Source of the DNA: Euryarchaeota archaeon UBA33
GTDB taxonomy: Archaea > Thermoplasmatota > E2 > DHVEG-1
Direction: 5' to 3'
NCBI GenBank assembly: GCA_002506745.1
Contig: DAYE01000025.1
Coordinates: forward strand, 14,490 to 20,558
Length of the DNA stretch: 6,069 bases
Of the stretch, positions 1 to 6,069 are shown one piece after another. The translations under genes were made by a program, and so were the position numbers. The notes under the pieces were generated by a model. It was not told the DNA's origin. It did not search any database and saw only the letters and a list, made by a program, of their open reading frames with translations. The number at the start of each line of letters is the position of its first letter. Within the stretch, counting starts at the first letter, position 1.

Positions 1-55
1 ATTTTTCGCAGATGAACATGTACAAGGATATGCACCTACGAAAGAGTTTATTTAA
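1..55 (+). CDS. C-terminal end of an unidentified rightward gene (partial)
   Basis: Reading from base 2, seventeen sense codons run to a TAA at 53-55 and give the tail FFADEHVQGYAPTKEFI. Most codons begin with a purine, as expected of real coding sequence, and the reading ends exactly where the convergent NOG1 gene ends. The frame from base 3 is also open (to a TAA at 57-59), but its product is less protein-like, so the frame choice is tentative. The protein family is not recognisable from so short a tail. The stop codon overlaps the NOG1 stop on the other strand, leaving no intergenic space. Confidence 0.35.
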   Translation, partial: FFADEHVQGYAPTKEFI

Positions 56-1011
56 TTAAGAATGGAAAGGATTTCTTTTCGGAGTTCCTCAATCCCTTCC
101 CCCGTGATACAGGATATTTTCCGATTGGCAGAGCCAGTGTCTTTTATGTCGACTTTGTTTTCGACGATAAGGAAGGGGACATCGGTGAACAGCTTCTGTA
201 TGTTTTCCAGCATCAGTGTCTGATCATTCATCTGGTACCCACTGGTCTCTGATGGATCGAAGATAAATACGATAAGATCCGCAAGATGACGCAATGCAGC
301 GATCGCCTGTCTTTCGATTTTATTCCGCTCTGAGAGCGGACGGTCCAGCAGCCCTGGCGTGTCAATAATTTGATAGCGTTTCTTTTCATACCGCACCATT
401 TTTTCCATATGGCCGACAAAAATCTGTTTTGTCGTAAACGGGTATTGCGCAATCTCTGGTTTTGCAGCGGACAGTTGTCTGATAAGTGATGATTTTCCCA
501 CGTTTGGATACCCAGCGATGACCACGGTCGGGATATCCTCGATGTCAGGAAACGTTCGTAAGATCTTTTGCGCATTAGCGAGGAAAACAAGATTTTTATC
601 GACTTGCTTCACGATAGATGACACACGGCCATAAATCTCTTTTTGTTTTTGCTTAAGGAACTCAACATTCCCTGATTTGGTCAAGGAACTACTCTGGGTC
701 ATGTAGACCATTTCTACTGTTTTTCGAGCCCAGTCAACCGCACCTAATGATTTCTTTAATTTGTTCGTATCAATTTTAATGTCAATGATCTCCTGATAAA
801 ACAAGGGGAGTCTGTCAATTGAAGGAAAGTTTTTCACATAAGACTCCAGCTGGGATAGAAGATCCGTAATGAATGCGACGGTACGTGCTATGACAATTTT
901 TTTTATCTCAAAGCGTTTTTCGCGATCATGAATCTGAATCTTTTTAGTTCTACGAATCGATTGATCCAAGAGCTGTTTTGCGTTGAGTATCGGTGGGATG
1001 TTTCTAAACAT
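52..1011 (-). CDS. NOG1-family GTPase (ribosome assembly), archaeal type
   Basis: This is a 319-residue GTPase of the OBG/NOG1 (TRAFAC) class. Residues about 1-160 form the helical, lysine-rich NOG1 N-terminal region. The G domain follows with all motifs visible: G1 GYPNVGKSS (167-175), a G2-type PFTT (191-194), G3 DTPG (217-220), G4 NKVD (285-288) and a G5-like SCITGEG (300-306). Eukaryotic NOG1 is about twice as long and acts in 60S subunit maturation; archaeal members of about 320-340 residues lack the C-terminal extension, which fits here. A role in large-subunit assembly is inferred from the family. The ATG at 1011 has no clear Shine-Dalgarno site upstream, so a leaderless or very short-leader mRNA is likely. 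It diverges from the winged-helix gene at 1062 and converges on the gene ending at 55. A DRG-type or other OBG-like GTPase is a less likely alternative, because the long N-terminal region matches NOG1. Confidence 0.88.
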   Translation of the reverse strand: MFRNIPPILNAKQLLDQSIRRTKKIQIHDREKRFEIKKIVIARTVAFITDLLSQLESYVKNFPSIDRLPLFYQEIIDIKIDTNKLKKSLGAVDWARKTVEMVYMTQSSSLTKSGNVEFLKQKQKEIYGRVSSIVKQVDKNLVFLANAQKILRTFPDIEDIPTVVIAGYPNVGKSSLIRQLSAAKPEIAQYPFTTKQIFVGHMEKMVRYEKKRYQIIDTPGLLDRPLSERNKIERQAIAALRHLADLIVFIFDPSETSGYQMNDQTLMLENIQKLFTDVPFLIVENKVDIKDTGSANRKISCITGEGIEELRKEILSILN

Positions 1012-1061
1012 AAGTTTGAAAAGGTTTATGTGATACCTCTAAATTAAGCTGTTGGATAAAG
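1012..1061. promoter_or_regulatory. Divergent promoter region between NOG1 and the winged-helix operon
   Basis: These 50 bases must hold the promoters of both divergent genes. On the plus strand a TATA-like TTTATGTG lies at 1025-1032 behind an A/G-rich GAAAAGG that could serve as a BRE. Its position predicts a transcript start near 1053 and a leader of under ten bases before the ATG at 1062. On the minus strand TTAATTT (about 1042-1048) could serve NOG1, with a start near 1016-1018. Placement follows the usual archaeal spacing of about 26 bases from TATA centre to start; both boxes are weak matches. Confidence 0.4.
1022..1038. promoter_or_regulatory. Imperfect palindrome, candidate operator over the TATA-like box
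   Basis: AGGTTTATGTGATACCT has arms AGGT and ACCT, with one further matching T/A pair inside after a single mismatch. It is centred on 1030 and covers the candidate plus-strand TATA box. A repressor bound here would block the operon, and two DNA-binding winged-helix proteins are encoded immediately downstream. The palindrome is short enough to arise by chance, and assignment to either protein is inference. Confidence 0.3.
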
Positions 1062-1289
1062 ATGGATGAAGGATTCATACTTGCAAACAAATTCAGACGA
1101 GTGATCTTTGATGAGCTCGTCGCAGGGGAAACCAATATTACCCGTATTGCGAAAAAAAACCGCATCATCCCAAGAGTGGCACAACGCATCATCGATGAAT
1201 TTATCACTGGAGGCATCGTCGAAAAAAAAGGAAACACGTATGTGTTTACGGATGAAGGGAAAAAACTTGTTGAAACAATCGGAAAATAA
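1062..1289 (+). CDS. Small stand-alone winged helix-turn-helix protein
   Basis: This 75-residue protein consists almost wholly of one winged-helix domain. Helical segments cover about residues 8-45, with the ITRIAKKNRI and RVAQRIIDEF stretches in the place of the HTH and recognition helices. A short beta wing with KKGNTYVFTDEGKKL follows (55-69), whose T-x-E/D-G-K-K-L ending is typical of archaeal wHTH regulators. There is no effector or membrane domain. The ATG at 1062 has only a weak GGAT in front (1054-1057), which fits a near-leaderless transcript. It is the first gene of the run, and its 3' end overlaps the riboflavin kinase gene in another frame. A DNA-binding role is inferred from the fold; the target is unknown. 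It might pair with the wHTH domain of the next protein or act separately. Confidence 0.72.
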   Translation: MDEGFILANKFRRVIFDELVAGETNITRIAKKNRIIPRVAQRIIDEFITGGIVEKKGNTYVFTDEGKKLVETIGK

Positions 1290-1971
1290 ACAAGCAGGGA
1301 GCAGAAAAAATCCCTTGAAACCATATCTGATACAGACACTCAAGGAGCTTGCGTTGTTGGGGGCGGTTCACAACAAGATCGAGTTATCCTCGCATGAGCT
1401 TGCCGAACAATTACAGACGAGCCAACAGACCGCGTCACGATACCTGCTCGAGTTGGACACCAATGAGATGATCACACGAGAACTAGGAGTGAAAAAGCAG
1501 CTAATCCAAATTACCGGTAAAGGAGCCGAGGTGTTGGAAAACGAATATCTCTCCTACAAACAGATTTTTGATCTGACGAGCAAAGTCGTATTCAAAGGAA
1601 AGCTGGTTTCAGGCATGGGTGAGGGAAAATATTACACGGGACACAAAGGCTATGCCGATCAATTTGAGAAACGACTCGGATTTATCGCCTACCCCGGGAC
1701 ATTGAATGTCGAGATAGAATATATAGAACGGAATAAGATACGTTTGCTTCGAAGCTACGGTGGCATCGAAATCCACGAGTTCCAAGCAGAGAATCGAACG
1801 TTCGGAGGTGTCGTCTGCTTCAAGGCAACCATCAACGGAAGGAAAGGAGCAATTGTGCTTCCGAAACGGAGCCATTATGCGACGGTCCTTGAATGTATCT
1901 CCCCAGATAATTTACGCGAAACACTCGGGTTGCACGACGGCGATGCCGTTGAAATAGTCGTCCATCTTTAA
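1252..1971 (+). CDS. ribK: CTP-dependent riboflavin kinase with N-terminal winged helix (RbkR-like)
   Basis: From the ATG at 1252 this is 239 residues. Residues about 24-95 form a winged-helix domain (SSHELAEQLQTSQQTASRYL is the HTH). Residues about 112-239 form the DUF120/RibK kinase domain, with the glycine loop GMGEGKYY (121-128), PGTLNV (148-153, the family's Mg/nucleotide-binding segment), PKRSHY (204-209) and ISPDNLR (216-222). Archaeal RibK uses CTP rather than ATP to convert riboflavin to FMN in the cytoplasm. The HTH-kinase fusion is the architecture of RbkR, an archaeal regulator of riboflavin genes, so a dual role is likely, though no other riboflavin gene is in the window. The start is uncertain: ATG 1252 has no good Shine-Dalgarno site, TTG 1267 sits six bases after GGGA (1257-1260), and ATG 1240 and TTG 1315 are also in frame. 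All keep the wHTH domain. The first two overlap the upstream gene out of frame, suggesting translational coupling. Sequence in this frame upstream of about 1240 is the other gene's shadow. Confidence 0.87.
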   Translation: MKGKNLLKQSENKQAGSRKNPLKPYLIQTLKELALLGAVHNKIELSSHELAEQLQTSQQTASRYLLELDTNEMITRELGVKKQLIQITGKGAEVLENEYLSYKQIFDLTSKVVFKGKLVSGMGEGKYYTGHKGYADQFEKRLGFIAYPGTLNVEIEYIERNKIRLLRSYGGIEIHEFQAENRTFGGVVCFKATINGRKGAIVLPKRSHYATVLECISPDNLRETLGLHDGDAVEIVVHL

Positions 1972-1981
1972 TAAGAAAAAT

Positions 1982-1985
1982 GAGG
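1982..1985 (+). promoter_or_regulatory. Shine-Dalgarno site of polX
   Basis: GAGG lies four bases before the ATG at 1990, inside the 18-base gap after the riboflavin kinase stop. The spacing is short, but it is one of the clearer ribosome binding sites in the run. It supports the ATG at 1990, which also matches where family N-termini begin. Confidence 0.45.
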
Positions 1986-1989
1986 CGCT

Positions 1990-5695
<3,706 letters not shown>

Positions 5696-5697
5696 CT

Positions 5698-5901
5698 ATG
5701 GTCGATTGTAAGATACAGAAAAACAAGCTTGCGTGTAATTGTAGTTATCCTTGTAGCAGAAAAGGGATTTGTTGTGAATGCCTCAGCTACCATAGGAACC
5801 GAGATGAACTACCCGCTTGTTTTTTCCCTGATACTATTGAACGGACTTATGACCGGAGCCGGGAGAATTTTATTCAGATGTGCCAAGGAAAAAAAAGATA
5901 A
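5698..5901 (+). CDS. Small cysteine-rich protein, DUF6485-like
   Basis: This 67-residue soluble protein has nine cysteines: C4, C13, C15, C19, C25, C26, C28, C41 and C62. The pattern C-x-C-x3-C-x5-CC-x-C followed by [14 protein letters not shown] and ERTYDRS is what I recall for DUF6485, a small family of unknown function in anaerobic bacteria and some archaea; the name is from memory and not searched. The clustered cysteines suggest binding of zinc or an iron-sulfur cluster, which is inference. There is no signal peptide or membrane segment. The ATG at 5698 follows the ligA stop by two bases, with GGAG at 5684-5687 inside the end of ligA as a likely ribosome binding site. This points to coupled translation as the last gene of the run. 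A longer open frame at 5729-6004 overlaps it but lacks such a conserved pattern. Confidence 0.78.
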   Translation: MVDCKIQKNKLACNCSYPCSRKGICCECLSYHRNRDELPACFFPDTIERTYDRSRENFIQMCQGKKR

Positions 5902-5968
5902 CAGTAACACGTCGTTCTTGAACAATTACGCTAATGATTATGATCGTGTCTTACTTGATTATAACACA

Positions 5969-5998
5969 GAAAAGGAAAAACGTAAAACACCTTTTTTC
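5969..5998 (+). terminator. Candidate terminator: weak stem and T-run
   Basis: AAAAGG (5970-5975) can pair with CCTTTT (5990-5995) across a 14-base loop, and a run of six T (5992-5997) lies at the 3' end. Archaeal RNA polymerase can stop at T-tracts alone, so the T-run is the more meaningful part. It sits about 90 bases after the last gene of the run. The stem is weak and AT-rich. Confidence 0.38.
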
Positions 5999-6029
5999 AG
6001 ATAGAAGAGAATTATAACATAACGTAAGG

Positions 6030-6038
6030 CTTATATCC
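6030..6038 (+). promoter_or_regulatory. TATA-like box for a gene beyond the right edge
   Basis: CTTATATCC follows a purine-containing AACGTAAGG that could act as a BRE. A start about 26 bases from its centre falls near 6060, just before the purine-rich GAGGAAGG (6060-6067) that could be a ribosome binding site for a gene starting after base 6069. A GTG at 6054 is open to the end but is too close to the box for a normal start. Confidence 0.42.
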
Positions 6039-6069
6039 AATGACATTATAACGGTGAGCGAGGAAGGTA

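Larger units (their letters stand above)
5958..6052. repeat. Three direct copies of ATTATAAC
   Basis: Identical octamers occur at 5958-5965, 6011-6018 and 6045-6052. The last two flank the TATA-like box at 6030-6038. AACGTAA also occurs twice, at 5979-5985 and 6021-6027. In AT-rich DNA some recurrence is expected, but three exact octamers in 95 bases could be regulator binding sites or remains of promoter elements. Confidence 0.4.
5902..6069. other. Non-coding tail after the operon
   Basis: No convincing gene is present here. The stretch is AT-rich and holds a short palindrome GTTCTTGAAC (5914-5923), a weak stem with a T-run (5969-5998), three ATTATAAC copies and a TATA-like box near the right edge. 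It reads as the end of one transcription unit and the promoter of another lying beyond base 6069. Confidence 0.55.

Noticed and set aside
228..590. 120-residue minus-strand open frame inside NOG1
   Set aside because: It lies in another frame of the well-supported GTPase gene, and its product has no recognisable domain.
1108..1251. Long N-terminal extension of the riboflavin kinase from the ATG at 1108
   Set aside because: This part is the out-of-frame reading of the small wHTH gene. Its product is serine- and lysine-rich with no family resemblance, and family members start near the wHTH domain.
1062..1971. A single wHTH-wHTH-kinase gene broken by a frameshift
   Set aside because: The small protein is a complete wHTH with a natural stop, and the kinase already has its own full wHTH domain and in-frame starts. 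No missing segment needs explaining.
5914..5923. Palindrome GTTCTTGAAC as an operator
   Set aside because: Four-base arms are common by chance, and it lies just after a gene end rather than at a promoter.
5729..6004. 91-residue plus-strand frame with a hydrophobic N-terminal half
   Set aside because: It overlaps the cysteine-rich gene, which has a conserved pattern, tight coupling to ligA and a ribosome binding site. The hydrophobic look comes from frame-shifted reading of that gene.
5902..6069. tRNA, small RNA, CRISPR or insertion-sequence end in the right-hand non-coding tail
   Set aside because: No cloverleaf, regularly spaced repeats with unique spacers, or terminal inverted repeats with a transposase could be found. 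The octamer copies are too short and irregularly spaced.

Overview
The window most likely comes from an archaeon with a compact, moderately AT-rich genome. Two genes carry this call. One is a roughly 320-residue NOG1-type GTPase of archaeal length. The other is a winged-helix plus riboflavin kinase protein of the CTP-dependent (DUF120/RibK) family, which is known from archaea. TATA-like boxes, very short leaders and weak or absent Shine-Dalgarno sites agree with this. The exact lineage cannot be read from the sequence. A full-length NAD+-dependent ligase is a bacterial-type gene held by only some archaeal groups, so it hints at an old or recent acquisition.

Layout. Bases 1-55 probably hold the last codons of a rightward gene whose stop overlaps the stop of the convergent NOG1 GTPase (52-1011, minus strand). 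A short divergent promoter region (1012-1061) separates NOG1 from a rightward run of five tightly packed genes: a 75-residue winged-helix protein (1062-1289); an HTH-riboflavin kinase overlapping it in another frame (about 1252-1971); DNA polymerase X with a PHP domain (1990-3705); NAD+-dependent DNA ligase LigA (3710-5695); and a small cysteine-rich DUF6485-type protein (5698-5901). The last 168 bases are non-coding. They hold a weak stem plus T-run terminator candidate, three copies of ATTATAAC, and a TATA-like box that may drive a gene beyond the window.

How the genes fit together. Gaps in the run are from an overlap to 18 bases, so one transcript is likely, started from 1012-1061. PolX (HhH + Pol X + PHP) and LigA together can process, fill and seal a gapped DNA end, so they look like a short-patch repair pair. 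The kinase has the architecture of RbkR, an archaeal regulator that is both a riboflavin kinase and a DNA-binding protein. An imperfect palindrome over the candidate TATA box is a possible autoregulatory operator. No mobile elements, CRISPR arrays, tRNA or rRNA genes were seen. No wholly new system is evident; the points worth a second look are the regulator pair, the repair pair, and the cysteine-rich gene coupled to ligA.
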